Assembly (NCBI GenBank): GCA_037074705.1
Contig: CM073591.1
Coordinates: 136,903,032 to 136,967,031, forward strand
DNA from: Zhengitettix transpicula
Taxonomy: Eukaryota; Arthropoda; Insecta; Orthoptera; Tetrigidae
DNA length: 64,000 nucleotides
Direction of reading: 5' to 3'
Below are positions 26,305 through 38,737 of this stretch, piece by piece. A model generated the notes under the pieces. That model searched no databases, was not told the DNA's origin, and saw nothing but the letters and a program-made list of their open reading frames with translations. How positions within the stretch are numbered: the stretch's first letter is position 1; each line of letters begins with the position of its first letter. The translations under genes were made by a program, and so were the position numbers.

Positions 26305-27360
26305 AGAATTATTAAACTAGTGTGTGTATGGTTGGCCAGTCACAAACTGGGGTATGTCATTATGTTCTTACGACGTAAATATTTTCAATTGATTATGCCT
26401 GTGACTAGGCGATGGTTCCTATTTTAATTAATGACTTTTTGCTTGATTAATCTGCAATAAAAAATTAGAGGACTCCAATAATGGTTTTATTGGAGTGCAA
26501 TGTGAATGAAGCCCAGTTAGTGACTTGAATTGAAAATAATAGTTTCATTATACTATATATTTTAGGTTTTAAATAAAATTCTTCATGATTAAAAGATTAA
26601 TATAGTTATGTAACTGAAAGCATCGTTAAGTTATTTCAAATGAGTGGATCATAAACTGACAAGAGATCTTTGGATTGTCGGATTGATTGCGTTGATGCAT
26701 GGAAAACTTTCACTTAAGATCCAATTAACGCAAAACTGATCTACTACCAGAAGAATTCGTTAGAAATTCCACAAGTCTCTTCAAATATATCCACAAGATT
26801 GCATCTAAGAGCACTAGATTATAGTTGATGAAGTTGAATATGGGTTTGCTACATCTCATCGTCTCTGTGTTTTAAAAGACCCTCCTGTTGTATTCCGTAC
26901 AGCCATCTCACAGAAAGCCTACTCATACCCCTAATGAATTCCGACTTAAATCACATCAATAAAACCATTATCAGAGATTTCAATTTTTTATTATTATTAC
27001 TGAATACAAGAGCTTTCGCCTGTTCGCAGGCACAGGTAAATAAAATGATCTCACAAATAATTAAACTGGAGTGTGTATGGTCGGCCAGTCACGAACGTAT
27101 GTTCGTATGTAATGAATGTAAATATGATTAATGATTTTCCTTGATTTTCTCTGCATCTGAGACGAGTACATGATCAGGGAATAATTTCGATTGTATCGAT
27201 TCCGCTGAATATGGATCTTATGTTTACAGGATAAAATTAAATTCTTATCTCAGGTCGATAGTCGTACAGGTCAGTTAGCAGACATCGTGTACAGAGTTCG
27301 ACTTCTGAGGAGGATGAATTATAATTTCTATCCGGTAATAATAGTTTCATTATATCTAAA
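26305..27360 (+). repeat. Local duplication in two diverged parts
   Basis: 26,305-26,460 and 27,057-27,160 share TTAAACT, GTGTGTATGGT, GGCCAGTCAC and TTGATT blocks. Later AATAATAGTTTCATTATA occurs at about 26,537 and 27,340. This may be two copies of one repeat or an old segmental duplication. Confidence 0.45.
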
Positions 27361-28164
27361 GAGTTCTACGATTGTTTCAACGAGAGAATTGTAAATAGTC
27401 TCGAGAAATTATATTCAAAGTAGAACAAGTAGTTATTCGACCTCCCATCCCAATATTTACATCTTTATAAGTGTTTTGAAGACCATCTGATGGGAAATGA
27501 GATAATCCGAAGGAACAAGGAAATCGGCGAAAAGTAGAGTTTGTGATGCAGACTAAGATGCATTTTCGAATAACGATATGAGCTGGAAAAATTGAATCGG
27601 TTAAGCTAAGGTTTCTTAGGAAAGCGGTGCCGTTCTCTAGCGGCCGTTCATAATACGTCCGACGTAATAAAACGGCCGTTCCGAGATGTAAACTGAAAGC
27701 AGTCATGTGCTTGTTTCCCAATTTAATAGTCTCGTGCGTAGCGTCCCCAGTGGTTTTTTCAACAAAGAACTGACGTACTTTATTATTAATAATCCATTAA
27801 GAACTTTTTTCGCATTATGTACCGTGCTTATGAAAACATTCCGTCTCTTTCTCTTGAATAATTTCCTGAATTATGTCTATTTAAATGTGTGTGTGCGATG
27901 AAACATGTCTCATTGGATTTTCTTCTATTAAACAAGAAAAAAAAAGCCTCTATATGTGATTTATCGTTCTTCTCTGAACTTTTTACCCTAAATAGATGAC
28001 AAACTATTCACTTTTCTTGTCCGTACCTATCGTGGAGGCTGATGTTTCTTCCACCCGTGTTTGTCTGTACTTTTTATTAAACAGATTTTGCAATAGAAAT
28101 ATAATACTTCGGTGTAAAAATATACTAGCTACATAAATAACCATCTAGCAGACAAAAATAAGTG

Positions 28165-28310
28165 CGAAATAAATACCCCACAACGCTTCTGCACAGTTCT
28201 TGTTGCTTTCGTCAGGTGATTCAAGTAGAGGAATAGCCGTAAGAACAACACGCTTTTGAGTTCGTCACCTGTTAACAGAAGTGATGTGTGGTATTTATAT
28301 ACCATATAGT
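28165..28310. repeat. Inverted pair of Penelope-like terminal sequences
   Basis: The left part on the minus strand reads CACCTGACGAAAGC...GAAGCGTTGTGGGGTATTTA; the right part on the plus strand reads CACCTGTTAACAG...GTGTGGTATTTATA. These resemble the arms around the Penelope fragment at 48,278. Confidence 0.45.
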
Positions 28311-28746
28311 TTTATCTGTTATTTAGTTATTTACTAATCTAGTTATTCCACAGAATTTGTTCTAACTGGGCTTTTCTATAGTCTTTGTTTTTTAAATTAT
28401 ATAAAGCTTCATTATTTCTGACAAAATCATTCAATATTTCATCATTTTCGCTGGACCAAATTACTTTTGAACTGTTTTCACCAATTTATCTTTAAAATGT
28501 TGACTGTACACAGAAAAAAAAATGGTGGAGAGCTGTTTGTCAACGCTATGACGACCATCATGAAAGGGGCGACATTTTATGGTCACCGCTTTCTACGAAA
28601 CCAACTCCATCTGGCTTCATAGACGTTTTAATGACGTCATCCACACATTATGGCCGCTGTATAACTACATCGCTATTCTAGGAAACCGTCCGTAGATTTA
28701 GTGATTTAATACATAAAATTTTAACGTCTCATTCAATTAATAAAAA

Positions 28747-28980
28747 TTAATACGACCTTAGCGTCCAGATAAATTGAATATGACAAGCAATTACATACAG
28801 CATAATTTAAATAGCTGAACGTCTGGAAGCTACTTCGCGTCTTTCTCTAACAGCATTTGAACACAGAATTCTATGTTAAAATGCCTGTCAGAGAAAGACG
28901 CCAGTTGTCCAGCTATTTAAATTATGTTCTATGTAATTGTTTCTCATATTCAATTTAACTGGAGACTAAGGTTCTATTAA
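28747..28980. repeat. Fold-back element, imperfect arms of about 100 bp
   Basis: Arm 28747-28853 pairs with 28885-28980 (for example ACCTTAGCGTCCAG against CTGGAGACTAAGGT, and AGAGAAAGACG against CGTCTTTCTCT). The loop is about 31 nt. No coding and no clear target duplication. Confidence 0.75.
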
Positions 28981-29946
28981 CTTTGATTTAGTGATTGTAG
29001 TTCTAACCGTTTCGTTGATACCTATTTACCATCTGTATTCACAAATATACTGGAGTGCATTAGGATTCGAATTTTTATTAAATTGGTTTGACTTCCGCAA
29101 AACGACTCATCCGATTGATCAAGATCACTTCGAATTTGGTTGTACTATGAATATTTTCCAAATTATTTCAACCGTAATAATATAAACTTAAATTTTAAAA
29201 AAACATGAGGGCTAGGTCTCTCACCCCACTAGTTCAATGGTCAAAAGTACATTCTAAATAAAACTTCTGTACTGAATTAGTATTACATTATATATGAGTT
29301 TATATGCGATCGTGTCCTTCTTTTCAGAACTAAACACGTTGTCAGCCTATGACTCCACCATGTTATAAGATTAAAACATAAGAAGAAAGTTGCGTTTAGC
29401 GATGACTCGCCTTGGTTCCCTGAAGGTTTCATGCATTGAGCCGCCCACATTAACCGAAGGCCACCTGCTTTCTCTTTGTAGCTGAATCACGTGGGTGTTT
29501 TCCGAGCCTCAAGCATTTATCTACAGAATAATGACAATTAGGCACAGATCAATATATGACTCCGTAGAAAATAATATCTTCCTGCGTGTGTTAAATTAAA
29601 AGAAACAGGGTTGAGTGATCCACTGTAGTTTTTATTCATTACAATCATAGCTATATCATCATTTTGTATCGAAGTGTAAGTAAAAAACCACAATGGTTAA
29701 CGATAAATTTTTGAACAGAAAGAATAAAACAAACAGTAAAGTATTCAAAGGAAATTGAATTAGTCATTTTTAACGTTAAGGTATTTTGTTATTTTAAAAG
29801 AACAAAGTAGTTAAATTTATTTTAGTGTTGGCAAGAATAAGATAATTCGAATATGTATAGCATTTGATACCATATAATACGAATAACATTCACTTAATTG
29901 GGTAATTTTCTGTTGTGTGAAATGATATGTGGATTAGCTTATTTAA

Positions 29947-30625
29947 TACTAGCTGGGTGCCCGGTTTGTCTTAATTAAAGTCAGCGATATCCATAACCAC
30001 GGATTAGACTCCAATCTCGGATGATTTTTCTTTACTTTTATGGAAAGTCCCTCCATCTCTACCCCTAACGGTGCTCCCCTCCGAAGCCAAAAGAGGTTGC
30101 AGTTATACATAAACAAAATCGGAAGAAACACAATAAATCTCATTTACCCTCAAATTAGACGCAATTTAGGCCGTTTTTGCATGTTTGAAAATTCTCACAC
30201 CCGTCAACCCTCGCCCCTGGAAGTTAACCGGCAAGTTGAATGTCATAATTAAACTCAGCAATAACCCCGGATTTGACTTGAATCTCGGTTCTTTTCGCGT
30301 TATTTTTACGTAACGCCCCTCCACCCCCACCCCTAAGAGTGCTCCCCTCCTATGTCGAAAGCGGTTGAAATAATACTCAATAAACGTCTGGAGAAACACT
30401 ATCAATATCATTGACGCCGAAAAAAATTTAATCGACTCAAATTATCGGCCGTTTCAGGATGTTTGGAAATTTCGTCCAGCCGTGTCTTATCCCCACAGTG
30501 TTTGTTTCCGGTTCGAAAGGAAGACGTGTACGAAATTTGGTCGAATTTAATTTACGAGTGTAGATTTGAGAAAGCGGATCATACACACATACAAACCCAT
30601 AAACACACACATCCAATTATATTTG
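29947..30625 (+). repeat. Interspersed repeat family G, copy 3
   Basis: Opens CTAGCTGGGTGCCCGG. Two units about 270 bp apart share AATTAAA, CTCAGC, CCGGATT and CCCCTAA...GTGCTCCCCTCC. Ends in a CA-rich tail. Confidence 0.65.
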
Positions 30626-30884
30626 TCATAAGACAGATTAAATATACATTTATCTTTCTCGGAGACTTCACGTAAAAACATATTTCGGTTTGAAATTGAA
30701 CATATTTTCAGTGATATAGTTGGATTACAATTCTCAGACTACATACGTTCATGATCTTGTTGATAACAACTGATAACGTTGACGTACCAGAAAGTAATTT
30801 AAAACATATTTGAATAAATACCTATATTTCGCACATGTTAATGTAATGATGTTCGACTTGCTGTTTTGTAACGTTCAGCGTCAC

Positions 30885-31075
30885 AGCCTCGGATCACAGT
30901 AATCCACGGATCGAATCGCTGCATGGGCATGGATGTTTGTGCTTGTCATATTCTGAAAACAGGGGTTACGACTGAAGGAGAATCGCTACGCTGACCACGT
31001 GCCTCCGAAAAATGACAATTATCCCGGTAGGCCAAGGTCCTAAATGAGCTGTAACGGCAAGGAGAAAGAAAAGTA
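30885..31075 (+). repeat. tRNA-derived SINE fragment
   Basis: Decayed B box GGATCGAATCGC, then GCATGGGCATGGATGTTTGTG and a tail with GTCCTAAATGAGCTGTAACG, the same order as in 5,504-5,650. Confidence 0.55.
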
Positions 31076-31744
31076 AAATAATATCAAAGGATTTAACAAT
31101 TTACAGTCCGCTATCCGAACTCGAAGAAACAACCGATAATAATTTACCTCCTTATGCACGACCAGCCTAGGGCAGGTTCAGTCTGATTACCTTGACTGCT
31201 TATAGAGGGATACGAGGTCCACTACGAGTCTACGCTCCTTGCGTAACGGGAAGTGAAAGCGAGGAAAGTCTCAACCAGGAAATTTTCAGGTGTGGCGATC
31301 TCTACTTCCTCACAATCATCTACATAAACACAATGCTACTGATCCCGAATGAATTTCCGTTGTATTATGTCTCCCAATCTTCTTTATGTTACATTGCAAT
31401 TCTCTTATTCTTTGCTCACACTTTCTGATTTTGTACTCAACTCCGAGAAATTGTTGTTTGATACCTTCTTTTTGAAGTTTACCAAATTTATTATCTTAAA
31501 ATTATAATTTACTACTGGTTTTTCCTTTGTTTCCTTCACATTTCTCTGACACACCCACTCTTATTCATGCCTAAATGAATGGCCGCCGCTGTCCGCTTCA
31601 GCGTCCACGTGTACAACAGGCAATGCCGCCTCTTGATACTGTTTTTCGTGACTAGACTCTTCGAAAGGTATTTTAATTGCTTTACTTATGGGAGTCAATG
31701 AGAAAAAGAAAACCTTTAGAATCGAGGTATTTATTTACTTTTTT

Positions 31745-32285
31745 ATTTTTTGGGTAACAGGCTACATGAGGGTAATCTACATAGGAAGGGATTGGAAAGG
31801 GGGGATGCGGAAGGGTAGAGGAAGGTAGCCAAGGGTTAACTAGGGCACCCGGGCTATAGTTTAAGGATCCTACCCGGCATTCGTCTAAAAGTAATGCAGG
31901 GAAAACCCAAGAAAAACCTGCACCAGGTAGGTCGGGCATTGGGTACTTGTCCCACGCCCTTCCGATAGCGGGAGAAGAGTTTGATGTGGGGACGCAGAAT
32001 TCTCTTCTCCGTACCTCGACCAGTTTAGGAGGCAGCTGGTCGACTGTTCCAATGGGAACAGAGAACAACTTTTACCGTATGCCCAAGGTCTGTGACCCCG
32101 GAACATACACCTCTCAAAACAGGCCGAAGTGCCTCGGCTTGTGGGAACCTTAGTTCAAAAACAGAGAGGACAAGGCATCCCCAAAGGTAGCGCCTTCGTG
32201 TCTCTCCTACAAGGTTATGCCTGCGAGAGAATATCCCTCGCAGGTACTGCCTACGAGAGAATAGCCCTCACAGACCTCAGTTCCG
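31745..32285 (-). repeat. Interspersed repeat family A, inverted long copy
   Basis: Contains the family A core in reverse (GGGTAACAGGCTACATGAGG to GGTAGGTCGGGCATTGGG), then the upstream module with CCGAAGTGCCTCGGCTTGTG and CTGCGAGAGAATATCCCTCG. It corresponds to the inverse of 33,748-34,380. Confidence 0.75.
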
Positions 32286-33059
32286 AAGTATTTATAATCA
32301 TTACTATATTTTTAACGTAAAATTTTTGAAAATAGATGATTTAAAACTTACCTATTTACTTAAAAATGATTGGGTACTGTTTAATTAGCCTAATTAACAA
32401 GGTATACCTAAGAATAGTAATTATACTATATATAAATTCATATTCGTGTATGTTTACTTAGTTATGTATAAGTTACATTTTATTTTAAGGCTTAACATTA
32501 AACATAGATCTATTAACAAAAATTAAACTTCTATTTCTTTTACATTTGGGAAATCTGCTATTATTTGTCTACTATTCAAAGTGTCTAATATTTCTGATTA
32601 TCTCGACATGATGGACAGTTGACCTGAAACAATTCATTATAATCTTTAACGTAGAAAAATATATTTCTCCTTATGCAGCCGTAAAGTAAGAAATATTATT
32701 AATCCTATTTATGTGTTTGGAAAAGTTGACATTAACATATATGGTGAAAAGATATTGCAAAAGTGTGTGTAGATCACTAAACTGATTTTCTATAAAATGC
32801 AACTTTAAAGTGTTAATTGAATTGTGCAAATCTATACCGTCAAGTCAGATTCATTCCTTGAATCGTCTTTATGTTTCAGAACTAAATCTTTACAATGTCT
32901 CATTTAGCGTTCTTGGGGATAACTAAAAAATGAACTATTGAAAAAGCCAAACACGTCGTTTTTAACTCTTCAAATTTATTTTTTAAGAAAGCTCAATGTC
33001 TAACTAGGACTTATTATTTTTTTTTTAAAAAAAACCTCTACTTTGTAATTGATTTTAAG

Positions 33060-33260
33060 GTCTAATATAACTTTATCACGTTGTTCATACTGAAATGGTG
33101 TCGGTTTTCTTCTTGGATGATGTTTATTTATGGGAAGTCTGCTTCAGCATTTAGTTTGTGAGCCACTTCGGTAGCTTCTTGTAAATTCATTTCAATGTTT
33201 TCATCCGTAAAAATAATTTGTGAACATGGGGATTTATGCCACATAAAAATGCATAATTCT
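33060..33260 (-). pseudogene. Possible gag-like fragment of an LTR retrotransposon
   Basis: The minus strand reads FLCGINPHVHKLF and, after a frameshift, FTDENIEMNLQEATEVAHKL, which loosely resembles gypsy or Pao gag. Weak, no neighbouring pol. Confidence 0.25.
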
Positions 33261-33747
33261 CAATAAACAGACTTCAAAATGCTTTACAACGCCATTAATG
33301 ACCAAATTATAATTCCAATTTTTATTTAAACAATAAATTTAATTTCTATCTTGGGAATTTAATTTTCCACTCTTAGTCCTTATATTATACTATTGTCTCA
33401 ATGATAGATCCTCCTTAGGTGGTTTGACCCTACACACGTTTTGGATTAATTCCTAATAGAGATGAATAGGTGACGTTGTAATGACATAACAAAAAAAGGT
33501 AGGTAGAAATGATGAAAATAATTTCGAGAGCGAGATTGCAGAGATCGACGCCCCCTGAAAGTGACGACCACATGCTGTGAACGCCTTACACGTCTGCTCA
33601 CGGCGGCCCTGCCTAAATGCGTATCTGTCAATATACCAGTTTTACATCTTTAACATTTAATAAATTGTGAATTACTCGTAGTTAATCGATTTCTGGAACC
33701 CAATAAAAAATTCGAATTAATAAAATATTCAATAGTTTTTGAGAGGT

Positions 33748-34585
33748 GAGTTCTCTCGCAGGCAGAACCTTGTAGGAGAGATACGAAGGGGCTCCCTTTG
33801 GGGATGCCTTTTCCGAAGCCTGCGAGAGGATTCTCTCGCAGGTAACCTGCAAGGGATGTTCTCACGCAGGCAGAACCTTTTAGGAGAGATACGAAGGGGC
33901 TGCCTTTGGGTACCCAATGCCCGACCTACCTGATGCAGGTTTTTCTAGGGTTTTCCCTGCATTTTTCTTTAGGCGAATGCCGGGTAGGATCCTTAAACCA
34001 TAGCCCGGGGGCCCTAGTAACCCTTGGCTACCTTCCTCTACCCTTCCACATTCCCCCTTTCAAATCCCTTCCTATGCTATTAAAGGGGAGTTGCCCAAAC
34101 TGGATTACCCTCATGTAGCCTGTTGCCCTAAAAAAAAAGGATGCCTTTTCCTCTCCGTTTTTGAACTAAGGTTCCCACAAGCCGAGGCACCTCGGCCTGT
34201 TCTAAGAGGTGTATGTTCCGGGGTCACAGACCTTGAACATACGGTAAGAGTTGTCCGCTATTCCCATTGGAATAGTCGGCCAGATCTCCTAAACTGGTTG
34301 AGCACGGAGAAGGGAATGCTGCGGCCCCACAGCAAACACCTCTCACGCCATCGGAAGGACGCGGAACAAGTACCCAATGCCCGACCTAGCTGATGCAGTT
34401 TGTCCTGCATCACTTTTAGGCGATGCCGGGTAGGATCCTTAAAATATATCCCGGGGCCCCCAGTTAACCCTTGGCTACCAATCCTTTACCCTTCCGCATC
34501 CCCGCTTTCAAATCCCTTCCTATGCTATTAAAGAGGAGTGAGTTGCTACCATGTGGATCATCCTCATATAGCCTGCTACCCTAAA
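33748..34585 (+). repeat. Interspersed repeat family A, composite copy with two cores
   Basis: Opens with two direct copies (about 33753-33808 and 33862-33912) of a segment with CGCAGGCAGAACCTT and GGAGAGATACGAAGGGGCT. Next come a core (33906-34130), a linking module with AAGCCGAGGCACCTCGGCC, and a second core (34370-34585). The two cores share one order, so it looks like a tandem or a template-switched insertion. Confidence 0.75.
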
Positions 34586-34593
34586 TTATATAT

Positions 34594-35944
34594 TGTAATA
34601 ATCAAACGGTTACGTTTTAATTTGCCCCACGTTGTGGTAGCCAAAATGTAATAATCAAACGGATGTCCAAATAAAAGGATTAATATTTATAAACAACAAA
34701 CAATTTATTTATCAAAAATTAGCAGTTATACAATTTAAAATTATAAAAAGGATCTCCTTTCTCCAAGGTCTTTACTGGGTTTGATAACGGACAGAACATT
34801 TACCCATAATCAAAGAACACAAAATTTAGCTCTAAATTAAAAAGAAATATTTATTCGTATAGACCAGACGAAATTAATTAACGACGAACTTATTCAACAA
34901 GATTGATTTTATTTTTAAAGAGTTTATTTTATTAACACAAAAGAAAAGAACGATATCTGACTCTATCTTTTAATTCGGTTTACATCTATGAATACCATGA
35001 AATTTTGACTTACGATTACTCAGGAAAATTTGGCTCGTTCGTACACACACACTTTATATACTGGGCGTTTTAAACACTGATTCTAACACATACTGTTGGT
35101 TTGACGAAAGCTGGTTCTCCGTTCGTGAAGGACATATCACTTGCACGTTCTTAAGACTACTCGACGCTGGATGCAGTGTCCTAGTCTCCTACAATCGAAG
35201 ACAGTGGTCTAATTTTGTGTTTAGACTAGATTAGACTTCAGCATACAAAGTTTATCGATGAATATTTTGCTATTTCTCTCGCAGACTGCAACTTATAAAA
35301 CATTGTCCTCCCTTAAACGATGTTTGTCTTAGTCATTCTTCGGTGATCGCAAAATAACCAACTAACAAGTCCTCCAGTCTCGGTGCTCGCCGTACGACTC
35401 ACTAACTCTAACTAACTCAACTCCTCCAGTCTCGGTGATCACAGCAACCCTCTAACTCTCACTAACCCCTCTCAACAGCTTATCTTCCGATTATATACTC
35501 CCAGTATCTTCCTTTTTCCATTGTTCCAAAACTTCGTCGCAACTGCCCGATGACAGTTTCCTCCATTATCCCGAGATTTATATTATGCAGGTGCAGTTCC
35601 TTAGTTAGCAAATGGCTATCTACTCTGTCTTGTCCAAAGGCCGACAATCGAGACAGGTCTAATTTGTCTTTGCACCCTCACACGCACGTGCACGGTTTCT
35701 CAAGCCCACACAACCAGCGCTCCCAAGAACCTAAATAAACACGTTACAAAATGTCCTCCGACAGTCCAGGCTATCTATCAGAAACAATGCCTCACTTAAC
35801 AGATTTAGTTTGCGACAGGCCACCCGCACGTGGCCCGGCTCCAAATTCTCAAGACCAGTCCTAAATAAACACGCTACCAAATTCCCTTCGACAGTCCAGA
35901 CCATTAATCAGACACAAACAATGCCTCACTTACCAGGCATTACA
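34594..35944 (-). mobile_element. Solo LTR (copy 3)
   Basis: 1351 bp, TGTAATAATC...GGCATTACA, flanked by ATAT (34590-34593 and 35945-35948). The primer-binding-site-like unit lies at 34625-34648 and is followed by a second TGTAATAATCAAACGG. Longer than copy 1 mainly because of extra CCTCCAGTCTCGGTG repeats (35370-35450). It lies directly after a family A repeat. Confidence 0.75.
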
Positions 35945-36334
35945 ATATATTCAACCAGAATCATTAGTCGCGTCTTACGGAAACTTCATAATTATGAAGC
36001 TACGTTTCAGATCGATAATGTCAACTTCAGTATTTATTCTCCTATTACTATAATAATGACGTTATCAGGTACTATTTATACGGGCAAGAAGGCAATGGGA
36101 AGCAGCGACTGCGCTTCCTCATTAAGTCAACTCGTATATCAAGAAAGCGGAACATTGGCTCTGTCATGGGAAGCGGCAAAAATAAATGGAAATTACACCC
36201 GACTCGGTCACGCAAACGTAGCGGATCTTAAAGAGTCAATGCCAAGGACATCCACCTCGAACGTACTCGTAGGTAATTTAACGTTATTGGACGCAATTTT
36301 CCAAAGAATTAATTGTTTAGGAATTTTGTTTCTT

Positions 36335-36840
36335 TATATATAACGTTGCCCGGTTATTTATATACCCCAATCTTATATTAAGCTGAAAATGAGTTAATTC
36401 GACACTAATGTCTATAATTTACTCCTACTCACCACGCCGCATACCGACTATGGTTGATATCATTACTTAACCGGATTTCAACGCCATTGAAAACAACTAA
36501 TTCGACTCTTATTTGGGACATTTTATACCTTTTCCTCTTCTCATGCATCTACTCCCACCACCTTTATGCCAAAGGTAGTTGAACTTCAGCTTATTCATCA
36601 ACCCTTATATCCGTTAATGCTTGGAACTACATCAAGAGTGACACTTAAACTGAGCGATCCAGAAAACATTAATATCGGTTGTTTTCACATTAATTTAAGT
36701 GACGCTCCTTTTCATATTCCCCTCTGGATGCCTACAGTGAATTTTCCTACACTGTAAATCACGATCTGGACAAAGTTTGGTTGAAATCGCTCCATGTGTT
36801 TAAGAGTGTATGCGAAACATACACACACATATAACTCGAG
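36335..36840 (+). repeat. Interspersed repeat family G, copy 4
   Basis: Opens ACGTTGCCCGGTTATTTATA and ends ACAAAGTTTGGTTGAAATCG then a CACACACAT tail. Poorly conserved in the middle. Confidence 0.5.
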
Positions 36841-38737
36841 AGGTGTAGCAAAGACATGTCAACATAAAATGTGCAGTGGTACACGCGTATTGGGGGTAGG
36901 CCAGAGCTCAGTTCATCACGAGTCTTTTTTTTAGTGTAAAAAATGTTCTGAAAATATTGAAAATATATTGTGTTCAGTTCAGGATATGTTTCACACAAAG
37001 GTTACGAGATGCGTACAGGGTGTGAAAAAATATTTTGGTATTCTCTGTATGTCCCCTTCGTTAGAATATAATGAATGTTTTCGAGAACGATAGTGGCGTT
37101 GCTTCAAGAAGGGGCTCCCAGTGGACAACAATGTTCCCCTCCACCATCTCCATTCTTTTATTGCGCATCTGACAGGTCTTTCCAAACATCTCCAGCTATA
37201 CGCTCCGACATGCACCCGCACCCTTTTTTCTTAATAGATGGGTTTTGAACTCTAGATATTTCTTTTCTCTATTTTATTACCTTATTGATTAATTCCTTTT
37301 TCCGTAATCTTATTAAAAAGTATTTTTGTAAAACTTCATGAAAAATGCTCATGCTTCACAGTGATGCACCCGGTGATGTCAAATTTCGGGGAGTTGTCCC
37401 GAGTAGCTGATGGGCTCATATCTGACCGAATTATTGAGGGTTATTATGGAAATAAAAAAATATGTTAAACCGAAGGGTAGCTCTACTTATGATCTGTAAT
37501 AACATTCTTTATTAGTTTTTCTTCTTGTTCGACTTTTTGATCGGTTAACTTACCAGAAGTAACACGAAACCAGACTGATCTTTTATCGTTCGATAAGAAC
37601 ACATGAAATATTGTTACCCGTTTCATTCTAAATAATTTATCTGTAATTCTCATTATTTTTTGTAGCAGGTGTAATTCTTCAAAACCTCCTTTCATTTTTT
37701 TTTGTTTTGAATAATAACATTACTTACTGGTATTATACTATGATGAACAATAATATTGTACTAAATTTTAAAAAATAATTCGGACTCAAGCAAAATAATC
37801 GTGAAAATTGTGTGAATTATACCTGACTACATTGAGACTGCAGTTCTATTATTGTGGTTAAGATATAATTTAGAAAAAATTACATTTCATTAGCCCTGAT
37901 ACACTGACGTAAAATTAACAGTTTCGCGGAAAGCTTCTCCAAAACTGACCTTTATCATGATAAAATTTATTATAGCATACGTTATACTGTGAGTGTATAG
38001 GATTCGTCATATCCAAACTGTTTCTAAAGAAGAAATTTGGAGCTTGCAGAAGTGGTTACAGAAGGAAACAGGTTCAAGGACAGATTTATGAGCGAAGCAG
38101 ACTTGGAATGATTGAGAATTTTTAAAAGAGAAAAGTGACAATTTGATACAGCTGCGTTTTTCCTGTCGAGTTGAGAAGAAGTAGTAGCACTGCTCAAATA
38201 TTTATTTGAAGTTTTGGCTCCGTTGGGCCTTTTTCTGTCCATGCGAAACTGAAAATATAAATTTGTACCCTGAGCAAGTAATAGTGGAAGCGTCACACTA
38301 AGTGGTAATCTTGGAGGCGCCGCGGCAAATAAACAAGAGCCATGTTGTTGACATCAGTTGGTGCCAAAATTTACATCGCGTAGCAATGTCCCGCGAATCA
38401 ACCTGACAGTAAGACACTAAGGTAATTAGTTGTTTCTGACTAATATAAACATTTGTGAATAAAGGGTTATTTAACGATAAAGTAATTAATAAATTTGGTA
38501 AAATAAAATGTAAATGTTGTAATAAAGTTGTGTTACGTAATAAAATAATGAAATTCAGGTTAACAAGACGCAGAGTGAAGCTGAACAAAGTGAAAATTTT
38601 TGATCGAGGTTTGGAACAGAAAGAATTCAAGGAGAGATTCAACATTTCAGAGCTTAAGCTGAGAAAAGAACATACATGATTACTTGACTCTAGCTGAAGG
38701 CGAAGAACTATCTACATGGGGTGAATACAATTATATA
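36841..38737. other. Intergenic, little recognised
   Basis: Only the possible transposon end at 37,012. Frames of up to 115 codons near 38,024-38,679 overlap on both strands and show no motif. Confidence 0.45.
37012..37230 (-). repeat. Possible DNA-transposon end
   Basis: The plus strand begins TACAGGGTGTGAAAAAATA, a terminal sequence I associate with insect Tc1-like elements. No second terminus and no clear protein. Confidence 0.3.

Larger units (their letters stand above)
27361..29946. other. Intergenic, little recognised
   Basis: Holds the inverted pair at 28,165 and the fold-back at 28,747. The rest is unassigned. Confidence 0.45.
31076..33747. other. Intergenic, little recognised outside family A
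   Basis: Apart from the inverted family A copy and the weak gag-like piece, no gene or known repeat is visible. Confidence 0.45.

Noticed and set aside
35810..36343. Longest open frame outside the cadherin (177 codons)
   Set aside because: It crosses the end of the solo LTR at 35944 into unrelated flank, has no domain motif and low-complexity Thr/Ser/Asn content. A chance frame.
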